Source of the DNA: Zemynaea arenosa
GTDB lineage: Bacteria; Pseudomonadota; Gammaproteobacteria; Burkholderiales; Burkholderiaceae_D
Reading direction: 5' to 3'
DNA length: 64,000 nucleotides
NCBI RefSeq assembly: GCF_004614185.1
Contig: NZ_SPVF01000252.1
Coordinates: 40,121-104,120, forward strand
Part shown: positions 9,088 through 17,758 of the stretch, piece by piece
Position numbering within the stretch: the first letter of the stretch is position 1
Layout: each line of letters opens with the position of its first letter
Program-made: the position numbers and the translations under genes
The notes under the pieces: model-generated
Database searches by the model: none
Told to the model about the DNA's origin: nothing
The model's input: the letters and a program-made list of their open reading frames with translations, nothing else

Positions 9088-10401
9088 TCAGGGTTGGGCG
9101 GACCAGCCGGCAGCGGTCTCCAGGGCCAGTCGGGTCTCCTGGTAATCGAGTTGGGCTTCGATGAGGTCGCGTCTGGCATCGACGGCCTGCCGATCTGCCG
9201 TCAGCTGTTCCAGCAGACCGATCTGGCCAGCCTGGCGCGACCTGCGACTCAACTCCTCATTTCGGGCCAGGGCGGGCATGACAACGTCCTGGAGGCGCTG
9301 GATGCGCTCCCGCAAGCTGCTCAATTTCATCCAGAGAGCGTGGATCTGGGCAGGCCCGTTCCGCTGGGCCGCGGTCCTCTCAACCGTGGCCTGTTCGAGA
9401 TCAGCCCGCGCTGCCCCGATGGCGGAGGCGTTGTGCTTGAAGAGCGGGAGCGGCACCGACAGCGTCACGGTGGTGAGCTTCTCGCGGGCGGACAGCGGGC
9501 CTTCGCGGCCCATCGACACCCCCAGTGTCACGTCCGGGTAGCGCCCCGCCCTTTCCAATGCCAGGCGGGCCTGCGCCGCGACTTCGCGCGACGCCAGGGC
9601 CTGCTGGTTCGGCTGCGTGCTGGCCGTAGCCAGGAGCTCTCGCTCCGCGTAGCGCAGCGGCGCGGCGGTCAGGTCCCCTGCCACCGTGGGCAGTTCGCCG
9701 GGCGGCAGTTGCAGCGGCACGGCCAGCTCGGCGCGGGCTTCGGACAACTGTTCAGAGACAATGGCGAGCTGATTGCGGGCCCGCTCCGCCTCGACCAGAG
9801 CCACGTTCGCATCGAGCCGCGTGTCTTCCCCGGCGGCCCGGCGCTTCTCGACGGCGGCGGCGGACGCTTCGAACAGTTTGGCTGCGCGTGTTTCGACATT
9901 AAGGCGGGCTTGCAGAGCCAAAACTCGGTAGAAGCGCCGCGCCACCTCGGACCGCTGCTCCCGGCGAAGGGCCTCGATCTCCATCTGCAGGGCGCGCAGC
10001 TCGGCATCGGCAGCGTTGCGCCGATGGCCGCGCTGGCCCGCGATTTCGATCTGCTGGGAGATCCCGGCCGACCACTCGCGGTAGCGGTCGGGCTCGGTCC
10101 CGGCCAGATTGCGGCGAGTGCGCTCCAGCGTCAGTTCGGGATTTGCATTGAAAAGCGCTCCGGCATCTTGGCGCGCGCCTTCCGCGGCTGCCAGCCGTGC
10201 AAGGCGTGCGGCGATGAGGGGATTGACGTTTTCAGAACGCTGCAATGCAGCGGTCAAGGTCCAGACCGAGCTGGGTGACGGGGCAGCATCTAGTTGAGAT
10301 GCAGAGCCCATTCTGGGAACGTTTGGTGTCGCAACCTGGGCGACGGCGGTCAGAGGCAGCAGCTGAATAGCCGCGGCCAGAAGCAGCGTTGGGTAACGCA
10401 T
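9088..10401 (-). CDS. czcC: Outer-membrane channel of RND metal efflux, CzcC-like
   Basis: This 437-aa TolC-family protein has a signal peptide (LLLAAAIQLLPLTAVAQ), then two similar coiled-coil repeats rich in Ala, Arg and Glu, such as RERIQRLQDVVMPALARNEE and DRQAVDARRDLIEAQLDY. It would form the outer-membrane duct of the CzcCBA exporter. It follows czcI by about 90 bases and precedes czcB by 17. The size matches CzcC/NccC-type proteins. Confidence 0.92.
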   Translation of the reverse strand: MRYPTLLLAAAIQLLPLTAVAQVATPNVPRMGSASQLDAAPSPSSVWTLTAALQRSENVNPLIAARLARLAAAEGARQDAGALFNANPELTLERTRRNLAGTEPDRYREWSAGISQQIEIAGQRGHRRNAADAELRALQMEIEALRREQRSEVARRFYRVLALQARLNVETRAAKLFEASAAAVEKRRAAGEDTRLDANVALVEAERARNQLAIVSEQLSEARAELAVPLQLPPGELPTVAGDLTAAPLRYAERELLATASTQPNQQALASREVAAQARLALERAGRYPDVTLGVSMGREGPLSAREKLTTVTLSVPLPLFKHNASAIGAARADLEQATVERTAAQRNGPAQIHALWMKLSSLRERIQRLQDVVMPALARNEELSRRSRQAGQIGLLEQLTADRQAVDARRDLIEAQLDYQETRLALETAAGWSAQP

Positions 10402-10491
10402 CGAATTCTCCTGTGAGTGGAACAGATGTGCAGGGAGAATCCGCGATGCGGAGCAACCGAAAGCGACGAAAGACGCTACCGCATCGACGGA

Positions 10492-10857
10492 TTACGATGC
10501 GGACAGCCAGTTGGGCCGTTCGGGAAGATCTGGGTGGAGATTGGGGTGCAACTCGATGGCCGAGCTCACTGGATCGCCGTTGATATCTGCAGGGAGGCCT
10601 GCCAGAGACTCGCCGTTCGGTGAGGCCGAGAACGCATGGCAGAAGGGACAGTCGCTGTCGGAACCGGGAGGCTTTTTCGCTGCACCACCGGCCCCCTTGT
10701 CATCCTTGGTCTCGCTGTGCGCTTTGTGCACATGGATATGGTGCCCGAAGTGCATGCTGCCCTTGCCGCTCTCATGCGTGCACGCGATCGATGCCGCCGC
10801 CCAGGAGAACTGGAGGGGGACGATCAGCAGCAGGAGGATAGCGAAGAAGCGGCGCAT
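10492..10857 (-). CDS. czcI: CzcI-family small exported protein
   Basis: This 121-aa protein has a signal peptide (FFAILLLLIVPLQFSWAAA) and a His-rich middle part (MHFGHHIHVHKAHSE), then a CPFCHAF motif. These features match CzcI-type proteins that head czc operons and are thought to tune metal response in the periplasm. I start at the ATG at 10857, which gives the signal peptide directly; longer in-frame starts add an unlikely Arg-rich leader. It is divergently oriented from the defence cluster that begins at 11104. Confidence 0.8.
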   Translation of the reverse strand: MRRFFAILLLLIVPLQFSWAAASIACTHESGKGSMHFGHHIHVHKAHSETKDDKGAGGAAKKPPGSDSDCPFCHAFSASPNGESLAGLPADINGDPVSSAIELHPNLHPDLPERPNWLSAS

Positions 10858-11036
10858 GACCGAGATTATAGCCTTCCTCGCACTTTGCGCGGGGACAGAC
10901 CACCTTTCCCGCAAGCGAACCCAGAGCGCCACCGCTCCTGTCGTGGGGCTTCCACAAACCACACGCAACCAAGGGCGACATCAATTCAACAAAGGATTGA
11001 TTTCGAATTCATGAGCAAATCGTGGGCCGCTAACGA

Positions 11037-11064
11037 TTGCCAAGCAGCATTTTTGTGTTATATC
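11037..11064 (+). promoter_or_regulatory. Candidate sigma-70 promoter of the nuclease-rich operon
   Basis: TTGCCA at 11037-11042 and TATATC at 11059-11064 are separated by 16 bases and lie 40 bases before the ATG of the OLD nuclease gene. Both hexamers are close to the sigma-70 consensus. No other strong promoter-like pair was seen between 10858 and 11103. This is prediction from sequence only. Confidence 0.5.
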
Positions 11065-11103
11065 CTTTGCAACCACATCGGTGTCCGCTTTCGAAAGCCA
11101 GAA

Positions 11104-12876
11104 ATGTATCTGCACTCCCTCGAAATCAGGAATTTTCGCAAGATCTCTCGCTTAACGGTACCGTTCTCGCCAGGACTAAATATTTTGCTGGGGGAGAACA
11201 ACGTTGGAAAAACAACAATCGTAGAAGCACTGCGGACGCTCCTGTCTAATCTCGATGAAGCCCCGGTTCGAATCTGCGTGGACGACCTTCACGACGCTAG
11301 CCAAGCGAAAGCATCCTTCCGCTTCATCTTCAAGGCCTTAACTGTCGACCAGGCCAGTGAATTCATGAGCGCAGTCACCCTTGAGCAGGATGGGACGTTT
11401 GCGGCGGCCTTTGCGGTCGAGTTCGAGGCACCGGATAGGACAGGCAGACTAAAAGTACGTCGCTATTGCGGTGAACAAGATACGGCGCCGCTAACGACCG
11501 AGATGTCTGAACAATTGCGCAGCGTGTACATGCCACCGTTACGCGATGCATCTCGAAACCTGAAGCCCGGTACGCGGAGCCTGTTAGCCCGCCTGTTGCA
11601 ACGGGTGGCAACGGAACCAGGACTGGAACACTGCAATCAAATTTTGGAGCTTGTCGATGCTCAACTAGACGGAGCGCAGCCGATCGTGGCCACGCGAGAA
11701 GCAATTTCGTCACGGTACAACGAGATGCTTGGCGCCCAACTGACGCAACAGCTACACCTCAAATTGAGTCCACAGGACATTGCAAAGGTCACGTCGCGTC
11801 TGGCAATACTAGCAGATGGTTTTGAGATCGAGCGCAACGGCCTCGGATATAACAACCTGATCTACATGGCCGCAGTCCTAGGAGAACTTGCCCTCGCTGA
11901 CGAAGTCGCCTACCGGTGCCTCGTGGTTGAGGAGCCAGAAGCGCACTTGCATCCTCAGCTTCAATCCGTCTTGCTCACTTACCTCCAGGCTGAGATCTCA
12001 AGAAACACTCAGCAGCATGTCCAGCTTTTTGTCACGACGCATAGCCCTCATTTCGCAGCCCTCGCCCAGCTTGATTGTCTTGTACGGGTCAATGAACGAT
12101 TCCGAACTCACACGGCTTTTCCCCTAAAACAGGCATCGCTTTCAGTACCGCAAAAACGAAAACTGCAACGCTATCTTGACATCACTCGGGCCGATTTGTT
12201 CTTTGCGCGCGGAGTAATTCTGGTCGAAGGAGCGGCCGAACGGGCACTTCTCCCAGCGATAGCCGAATCTTTAGGCGTCAATTTGCGACATGGCGGAATT
12301 ACGGTGGTGAGTACAGACGGACTGAACTTCGACTGTTTCCAGCCTCTGTTCGGCGAGCTCGCAATTCCGATCAGGCTCGCAACGCTGACGGACCGTGATC
12401 CGCCTGATATACCTTTTCCGGAGCTGGGCCAGGAAGCAACTACGTCGGCAGCCGCAGCGTCCTCCCTGGCAATGGACGAAACATTCCGCAAGACCTTCAT
12501 TGGAGTGAAAACGCTAGAGTACGACTTGGCGTTGCAAAGTGCAGAAAACAGACGCCTCATGCTTGATGCCCTCTCAGTGCTCCATCCGCAGATTTCAGCG
12601 GACCTACAGCGACACGTCGACGCGCAGCCCGACAATACCTCCGCAGCTCGCTGCCTGTTTCAGGGGATGTTCGAGCGGCCCAACAGTACCCGAAACGTCT
12701 CGAAAGGCGCGTTTGCCCAGGAACTGGCAGACAAAATTCGTCAACAGCCTGGCCGGTTCACTGCCCCGGCGTACATTCGAGAAGCTATAGATTGGGTCCG
12801 CATTCCGCCTCCCCCACTTAATCCTGTTCCACCGGCCCCGCCTGTCGTAGCGGGCGCTGTAGCAGTTGCGCCGTGA
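11104..12876 (+). CDS. gajA: OLD-family ATP-dependent nuclease, GajA-like
   Basis: This 590-aa protein joins an ABC-type ATPase to a TOPRIM nuclease. Residues 30-37 are the Walker A motif GENNVGKT. The signature region is GLGYNNLIYMA near 247, Walker B is LVVEEPEAHLHP near 273-284, and the switch His lies in TTHSPH near 311. The TOPRIM part starts at VILVEGAAER (371-380) with later acidic sites STDGLN and TDRDPPD. A class 2 OLD nuclease next to a UvrD helicase is the definition of the Gabija anti-phage system, in which GajA nicks DNA when nucleotide pools fall. The length matches GajA. The start at 11104 fits the conserved N-terminus; its ribosome site is weak. Confidence 0.85.
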   Translation: MYLHSLEIRNFRKISRLTVPFSPGLNILLGENNVGKTTIVEALRTLLSNLDEAPVRICVDDLHDASQAKASFRFIFKALTVDQASEFMSAVTLEQDGTFAAAFAVEFEAPDRTGRLKVRRYCGEQDTAPLTTEMSEQLRSVYMPPLRDASRNLKPGTRSLLARLLQRVATEPGLEHCNQILELVDAQLDGAQPIVATREAISSRYNEMLGAQLTQQLHLKLSPQDIAKVTSRLAILADGFEIERNGLGYNNLIYMAAVLGELALADEVAYRCLVVEEPEAHLHPQLQSVLLTYLQAEISRNTQQHVQLFVTTHSPHFAALAQLDCLVRVNERFRTHTAFPLKQASLSVPQKRKLQRYLDITRADLFFARGVILVEGAAERALLPAIAESLGVNLRHGGITVVSTDGLNFDCFQPLFGELAIPIRLATLTDRDPPDIPFPELGQEATTSAAAASSLAMDETFRKTFIGVKTLEYDLALQSAENRRLMLDALSVLHPQISADLQRHVDAQPDNTSAARCLFQGMFERPNSTRNVSKGAFAQELADKIRQQPGRFTAPAYIREAIDWVRIPPPPLNPVPPAPPVVAGAVAVAP

Positions 12877-12888
12877 CCGGGTCTGGAA

Positions 12889-14544
12889 ATGTCAGTAGCT
12901 GACCAGAATGCGGTAATCAACGCTCCACTCGTCGACATGTCTGTGATCGCGGGTGCCGGCAGCGGAAAGACCAGGACCTCGATTGGGCGAGTTCTTTCGA
13001 TATTGCAGCGACTCCCACCACGAACGCGTGTAGCGCTACTTTCATTTTCCAACGTTGCTGTCAACACGTTCCGTCAGGGCCTGACGGCCGTAGATTGCGA
13101 CTCATCTCGTACGACCGTCGCCACCTTCGATTCCTTCTTCACTCAGCATGTAGTACTTCCTCACGCCTGGCGACTGATGGGATGCGAGGGAAGACCCTAT
13201 TTAGTCATTGGCGATGAGCCTTTCCTCTCGAATTTTGCGATTCACCACCAAGGGCGGCCGCAGAACATTAGCGAGCTAAAGATCACGTTCGCCGATGGGA
13301 ACTACCGGGTCTCACTCAGCAATAGCCCCGTACCTTGGCCTGCCGCACAAGACGCGATCTCCAGGTTGGGTCGAGCTGGCGCCTACACCTATGACATCGC
13401 GCGCTACTGGGCTCACGCTACTCTCACGCGATTCCCTCACTTGACCCGACTGCTGGTACATCGCTATCCCTATCTAATGATAGATGAGGCCCAGGATATT
13501 GGCTCAATGGACTGGGCTATCGTGCAGTTGCTACGAGAGTATGGCGCTCGTATTTGCTTGGTCGGGGATCCTGCCCAGGCCATTTTTGGTTTTAACGGCG
13601 GTAGCGGCCACTACCTGCGCGAACTGGGACAAGCAGCAGGCACGGCGCAATTCAGTCTCCGAACGAACTTTCGCTCGGTTCCATCGATTGTCCACTGCGC
13701 CAACCAGCTTGCAAACAGACAGGATGCGGCGAGTCGATCGGCGTTGACGACGCACAGCGGCGCCTTCATTGTGCCCTACGATTCGCAAGCACCCCGCGGC
13801 ATTGTTGACCGTTTCACGGCAGTCACCCAACAACTGTCTTATTCTAGCGCCGATGCTGCGATCATCTGCCGTGCAAACACCTTGGTCGGACAAGTACGCG
13901 GTGGGAGCTCAAATCGTGGAGCGGGGCTCGTAAAACGTTTGGTAAAAGCGGCCGAGCTCAGGGTCGCCAATCAATATGATCGTGCGTTTGTAGAGTGCGT
14001 AAGCGTGGTCACGGCGCTTTTGACCCCACCTGTCCCGCGGTTTGCCAGCTTAATAAGGGACACCCCTGACGGCCTCGCGCCGCTGATTAGAGCAAGGATT
14101 TGGCGCTTTACTTGTGATCATCAAAACGGGTTACCGTCTCCAGAACTCATAGCACGCGACACCTGGTTGCCCCAACTCCTCGACAATATGCGCGCGCTAC
14201 TACAGGACCTCGAGGTACACGGCTTGACCTTTGCAGATATTGGCCGGCGACTTACCGCCCGGGACTTGGACTCGACCGCATTGATGGTCGCGAACCCAGC
14301 GTGGAGGATCGACACGGTACATCAAGTAAAAGGAGAAAGTATCGATGCCGTCCTGTACATCGCGACCGAAAGGCACGCGCAAGCGCTATTCGGCGGCATT
14401 GAGACCGAGGAAGGACGGATCGGATACGTCGCACTCACCCGCGCCAGGGATCTCTTCTGGTTGGCTGTTCCAAATGAGTCATACCAAAACCTCATCCATC
14501 GAGCGGCGGCAGTAGGAATCATGCCCGTACCGGCGGCTGTGTAG
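12889..14544 (+). CDS. gajB: UvrD/PcrA-like helicase, GajB-like
   Basis: This 551-aa superfamily 1 helicase has the full motif set: Walker A AGAGSGKT near 21-28, motif II LMIDEAQD near 200, motif III GDPAQAIFGFNG, motif IV SLRTNFRS, motif V IDTVHQVKGESIDAVLY and motif VI GYVALTRARD. It starts 12 bases after the OLD nuclease gene, so the two are coupled. In Gabija, GajB senses DNA ends or products of phage replication and activates GajA. The protein is slightly longer than well-studied GajB (about 490-500 aa). The local sequence looks less GC-rich than the flanking czc and tra genes, which suggests separate acquisition. Confidence 0.85.
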   Translation: MSVADQNAVINAPLVDMSVIAGAGSGKTRTSIGRVLSILQRLPPRTRVALLSFSNVAVNTFRQGLTAVDCDSSRTTVATFDSFFTQHVVLPHAWRLMGCEGRPYLVIGDEPFLSNFAIHHQGRPQNISELKITFADGNYRVSLSNSPVPWPAAQDAISRLGRAGAYTYDIARYWAHATLTRFPHLTRLLVHRYPYLMIDEAQDIGSMDWAIVQLLREYGARICLVGDPAQAIFGFNGGSGHYLRELGQAAGTAQFSLRTNFRSVPSIVHCANQLANRQDAASRSALTTHSGAFIVPYDSQAPRGIVDRFTAVTQQLSYSSADAAIICRANTLVGQVRGGSSNRGAGLVKRLVKAAELRVANQYDRAFVECVSVVTALLTPPVPRFASLIRDTPDGLAPLIRARIWRFTCDHQNGLPSPELIARDTWLPQLLDNMRALLQDLEVHGLTFADIGRRLTARDLDSTALMVANPAWRIDTVHQVKGESIDAVLYIATERHAQALFGGIETEEGRIGYVALTRARDLFWLAVPNESYQNLIHRAAAVGIMPVPAAV

Positions 14545-14623
14545 GTGCGCGTTGGCGCAAGGTGATGATTTCGAGCTGTGACAGCAGGATCACGGCACCC
14601 AGCGGACCAACAAGGAACTTCTT

Positions 14624-15157
14624 TTGAGAGTACCAGATATCAAATTGACCGACGACGAGCTCAACCTCCTAGCTCAGATTAAGTTCGGCCGCTCTTCCCA
14701 TGAGGAGCTTCGTGCGTCAAGTTTGCCAATGGCAGCCTTAACAGAGTCCCTATTGGACCGCCGCGCCATTCCAAAAGCGCGCCTTCTTTATCTGACTGAT
14801 CCTGAGCGGAACCCTGGCGGGCGAGGAAAGTCCCGACAGCAGATTTTCGAGTTGAACGGCACTTCGGGAAGAGCGATCTATGCTCATGGAAATTTCTTGA
14901 AATACCTCGAATATTTCATATTCGGCCCTGATCTACCCGAAAGCATCGTTGCTCTATTCAAGGAGACGATGTGGTGCTCCGGGTATTTGACTAGCGGAGA
15001 TGTCAATGACTTGGCCCCCAAAGCACGTGCCGCCGTGCGCTCAGCTCGTCTTAACCCAAGCGTTGCTGCTGAAGAGTTTTATAAATTGACCCTTGAGTGC
15101 GGTGCTATGCCATGCAGCGCCGAAACCATTCGGAAATCGATTCTCGCCGTTCGTTAG
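14624..15157 (+). CDS. Unrecognised 177-aa protein in defence operon
   Basis: I do not recognise this family. The protein is mixed alpha/beta, with a charged start (IKLTDDELNLLAQIKFGRSS), a basic middle part (DPERNPGGRGKSRQQIF) and a Cys-containing C-terminus (ECGAMPCSAETIRKSI). There is no signal peptide or membrane segment. It appears to start at a TTG (14624) with AAGGA upstream. It lies 79 bases after the helicase and 31 bases before the SIR2-like gene, all on one strand, so it belongs to the same transcription unit. A DNA-binding, adaptor or immunity role is possible, but nothing in the sequence decides this. Confidence 0.6.
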   Translation: MRVPDIKLTDDELNLLAQIKFGRSSHEELRASSLPMAALTESLLDRRAIPKARLLYLTDPERNPGGRGKSRQQIFELNGTSGRAIYAHGNFLKYLEYFIFGPDLPESIVALFKETMWCSGYLTSGDVNDLAPKARAAVRSARLNPSVAAEEFYKLTLECGAMPCSAETIRKSILAVR

Positions 15158-15188
15158 CATTCTGAATTTCACATTCATTTATCCCCAG

Positions 15189-16379
15189 ATGCGCACTACG
15201 TTCTTAGTCGGGGCCGGTTTTTCTGCGGCGATGACGCAGGGCCGGGAGCCAATCATCGGCCATCGACCACTGCCAGTCCTAACCGATCTCGGACAGATGC
15301 TGACCACACACCTGAAAGGGCAACAATCGTACTGGGCCAGTACGTATGCGTCATTTTCGCCAGCTGTCATCAACGCCGGGGCAGGGTTGTTAAATACCTA
15401 TTTCGACGGTAATCGACATCCTTACAATTTCGAACAGTTCATGTCGCTTCTCGCTTTTCAAGGAGCTCTTTACAACACAAGCCTACGCGATGCATTTCCG
15501 GAAGTCGCCAACACGGACGGCCGTGTTTTGACGTTTATTCTGCATGTGCTGTATGACTATTTCGCCCGCGCGATGTCGTACCCTGAAGAGATTCCAGCAG
15601 GCCAGAGTTTTTGGTATCAAGTCAACGACAAGGATCGTGCGGATGCCTTCCGCTCGGGATTACAGCAGTTCCTCCGCACCCATGACGCGACGTTCGTCAG
15701 CTTCAACTATGACGCCATTCTAGAATCGATGATGAATGGTCCTTCTCCCGACAAGATGCCTTACGTGCCAGAGTTATCGCACGGGATTCCGCTAGCGTAT
15801 CCCTCGCGGCTCATCAATCACTACGCCATGCCTAATTTGGGCCGCTACCGGAATGTAACTCAGGTTATCAAGCCCCACGGCTCCATGCACTTTTTTGAAG
15901 TACGCGATGAGATGCACCAACTGCTGGGTGGCCCCCGAGTAGCGTTCGTGCACACTGGCCTCTCCAGCGACTTCGATCCGGCGAAGCAGCAAATCGATGT
16001 GGAGCGTGATAGAGCGTGGAGCCTGCTACGCGCCACGCCCTTGATCGTCCCACCTGTTCTGAACAAGGACACCTATCTCGCGTCGAGCTATTTCCGTGAA
16101 ATGCTGGGCCTGACGTATCGCGCAGTATCTCACGCGAATCGAATCGTGGTACTCGGGTTCAGTCTGCCCCCGTCAGACATGCACATGAGAGCGCTCTTTG
16201 AGTCGGTTAGGTGGAGCGATAAGGAAGTTTTCTTGTGCTATCGCGAAGGCGCCCTCGATACGACGGAAGACAACTGGCGATCCGTCGCGCGCGGAGCAAC
16301 GATTCGGACCGTGACGCGCGAGGGAATCGATGTTTCAACCGCGGACCAAATCGAATCGTTTTGGCGCAGCCTCGAATGA
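15189..16379 (+). CDS. SIR2-like domain protein (putative NAD-consuming defence effector)
   Basis: This 396-aa protein begins with a nucleotide-binding loop TTFLVGAGFSAAM (residues 3-15). Later it has the SIR2-type segment FVSFNYDAILE, the His motif IKPHGSMHFFE and a late IVVLGFSLPPSDMHM. This order matches SIR2_2-type proteins that act in several anti-phage systems by hydrolysing NAD+. The Asn/Asp and His expected in the active site are kept, so catalysis is plausible. There is no membrane segment. It lies between the 177-aa protein and a PD-(D/E)XK-like protein. It could be an effector within this operon or an independent module. Confidence 0.75.
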   Translation: MRTTFLVGAGFSAAMTQGREPIIGHRPLPVLTDLGQMLTTHLKGQQSYWASTYASFSPAVINAGAGLLNTYFDGNRHPYNFEQFMSLLAFQGALYNTSLRDAFPEVANTDGRVLTFILHVLYDYFARAMSYPEEIPAGQSFWYQVNDKDRADAFRSGLQQFLRTHDATFVSFNYDAILESMMNGPSPDKMPYVPELSHGIPLAYPSRLINHYAMPNLGRYRNVTQVIKPHGSMHFFEVRDEMHQLLGGPRVAFVHTGLSSDFDPAKQQIDVERDRAWSLLRATPLIVPPVLNKDTYLASSYFREMLGLTYRAVSHANRIVVLGFSLPPSDMHMRALFESVRWSDKEVFLCYREGALDTTEDNWRSVARGATIRTVTREGIDVSTADQIESFWRSLE

Positions 16380-16416
16380 ACGATTTTACCGAATGAGCTT
16401 GTTCGCCGGAGCCCCC

Positions 16417-17748
16417 ATGTACACCCCTCTTCACGGAGTTGAATACGACGAAGACATCCTCGCAGGCCTCGATTGGCTCGCTGTCACAAGCGGCAACAGA
16501 AGAGAATTTTGGGACAGGCTAAAGCATGCCCAAGAAGCCTATATTGCAGCAACCGGCGATCCCGAGCGCCTCGGTCAGGACCCATCCATTGCCGAATTAG
16601 GAGTGGACCAAGTCGCGAGCTACTTGGCACAGTCAAAGTCATTGCTCGACAATCGTCGCTCCTGGGATCCTGCACTTGCGCCGAAAACTGTGCCTTTGAT
16701 CAAGCAGCTCGGACTGAACGTAACTGGACTGGATAGAGTTTCAGGATCCGGAACTCGTGCACGCCGCATGCTCCGCGAACGCGGCACGTACCCTGAGAGC
16801 GCCCTCTTCGAGCTCGTCATGGCGGGTAACTACTCTGCAATGGGAGTAGACACGATGTTTATCGACGAGATGCCGGGCCAGTCGAAAACGCCAGACTTGC
16901 GACTGGTGGTGGGCCCCGAGGAAATTTTGAATGTCGAGTTGAAACGACTGCGCCCCGGACTGTACGATCAAAGGGAACGGATATACGAGCGGTCTATTTA
17001 CCAGCATGCCGCTGAGCTGATTTATTCTCTGAGACTATCCTTGCACCTGGACGTCACATACTTGTGCGAGGTCTCTGAAGTCCCACCGACGTACCTTCAG
17101 AATTGGCTTACCCGTGCACTCAGTGAGACATCATTGACCCAGGAGTATGTGTGGCACGACCGATATGGCGCCGGGAAAATTAAGTCCGCGAATTTGGCTG
17201 CAGTACACGATGACGTTCAGGACAGTTCGCTCTACTTCGGCACGAAAATGGCCCGGCTCCTGACCGGCTCGATTGTGAATGAATATCGTTATCATTTGAT
17301 CGCAGACGCCACTCCGGATTGGCGAGACCCGCGATACGTTTCGGCCATACGTTTCGCTACTGTGGTCACGTGGCGCTGCAATTCGACGGAAGCGATTCAA
17401 CGGAAAGCGCGGCATTTAAAAGCACGCCTGGTTGAGGCGGACCGACAGGTCGCAGGAGGTCAACCGGCGATCCTTCACTTCGCCATGGACGTCGACTTGG
17501 ATGACCCTGCGGCAGATTTGCGGCGAGAACGGAATCAGCAGGTTATTCGCGATTTCATATCGAATTCTCATCTCTCGGCTCTCTACGTGCACTATCTCGT
17601 TCCCAGGACTTGCGAACGGCATACTTGGCTCATCGATGAAACCGTTGACCGATTTGGTCCGGGCCACGTCCCGGTCCCAGTTATTCCGATTTTCTCTAAC
17701 TCTGAGCCTTTGGGGAGCGAAGTACCAGCTTGGCGGCAACCAATCTAG
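16417..17748 (+). CDS. PD-(D/E)XK nuclease-like protein in defence operon
   Basis: This 443-aa protein has no family I can name. Its centre shows a restriction-nuclease-like signature: FELVMAGNY (Glu132), KTPDLRLVV (Asp160) and NVELKRL (Glu174, Lys176). The spacing D-x13-E-x-K between predicted strands is what a PD-(D/E)XK core needs. The rest is mixed, with a Trp/Arg-rich C-terminal half. I prefer the ATG at 16417, which has GGAG five bases upstream; an in-frame ATG at 16393 is possible. It would be a third nuclease in the same operon. The nuclease call is inference from motif spacing. Confidence 0.6.
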   Translation: MYTPLHGVEYDEDILAGLDWLAVTSGNRREFWDRLKHAQEAYIAATGDPERLGQDPSIAELGVDQVASYLAQSKSLLDNRRSWDPALAPKTVPLIKQLGLNVTGLDRVSGSGTRARRMLRERGTYPESALFELVMAGNYSAMGVDTMFIDEMPGQSKTPDLRLVVGPEEILNVELKRLRPGLYDQRERIYERSIYQHAAELIYSLRLSLHLDVTYLCEVSEVPPTYLQNWLTRALSETSLTQEYVWHDRYGAGKIKSANLAAVHDDVQDSSLYFGTKMARLLTGSIVNEYRYHLIADATPDWRDPRYVSAIRFATVVTWRCNSTEAIQRKARHLKARLVEADRQVAGGQPAILHFAMDVDLDDPAADLRRERNQQVIRDFISNSHLSALYVHYLVPRTCERHTWLIDETVDRFGPGHVPVPVIPIFSNSEPLGSEVPAWRQPI

Positions 17749-17758
17749 GAACTGTGCA

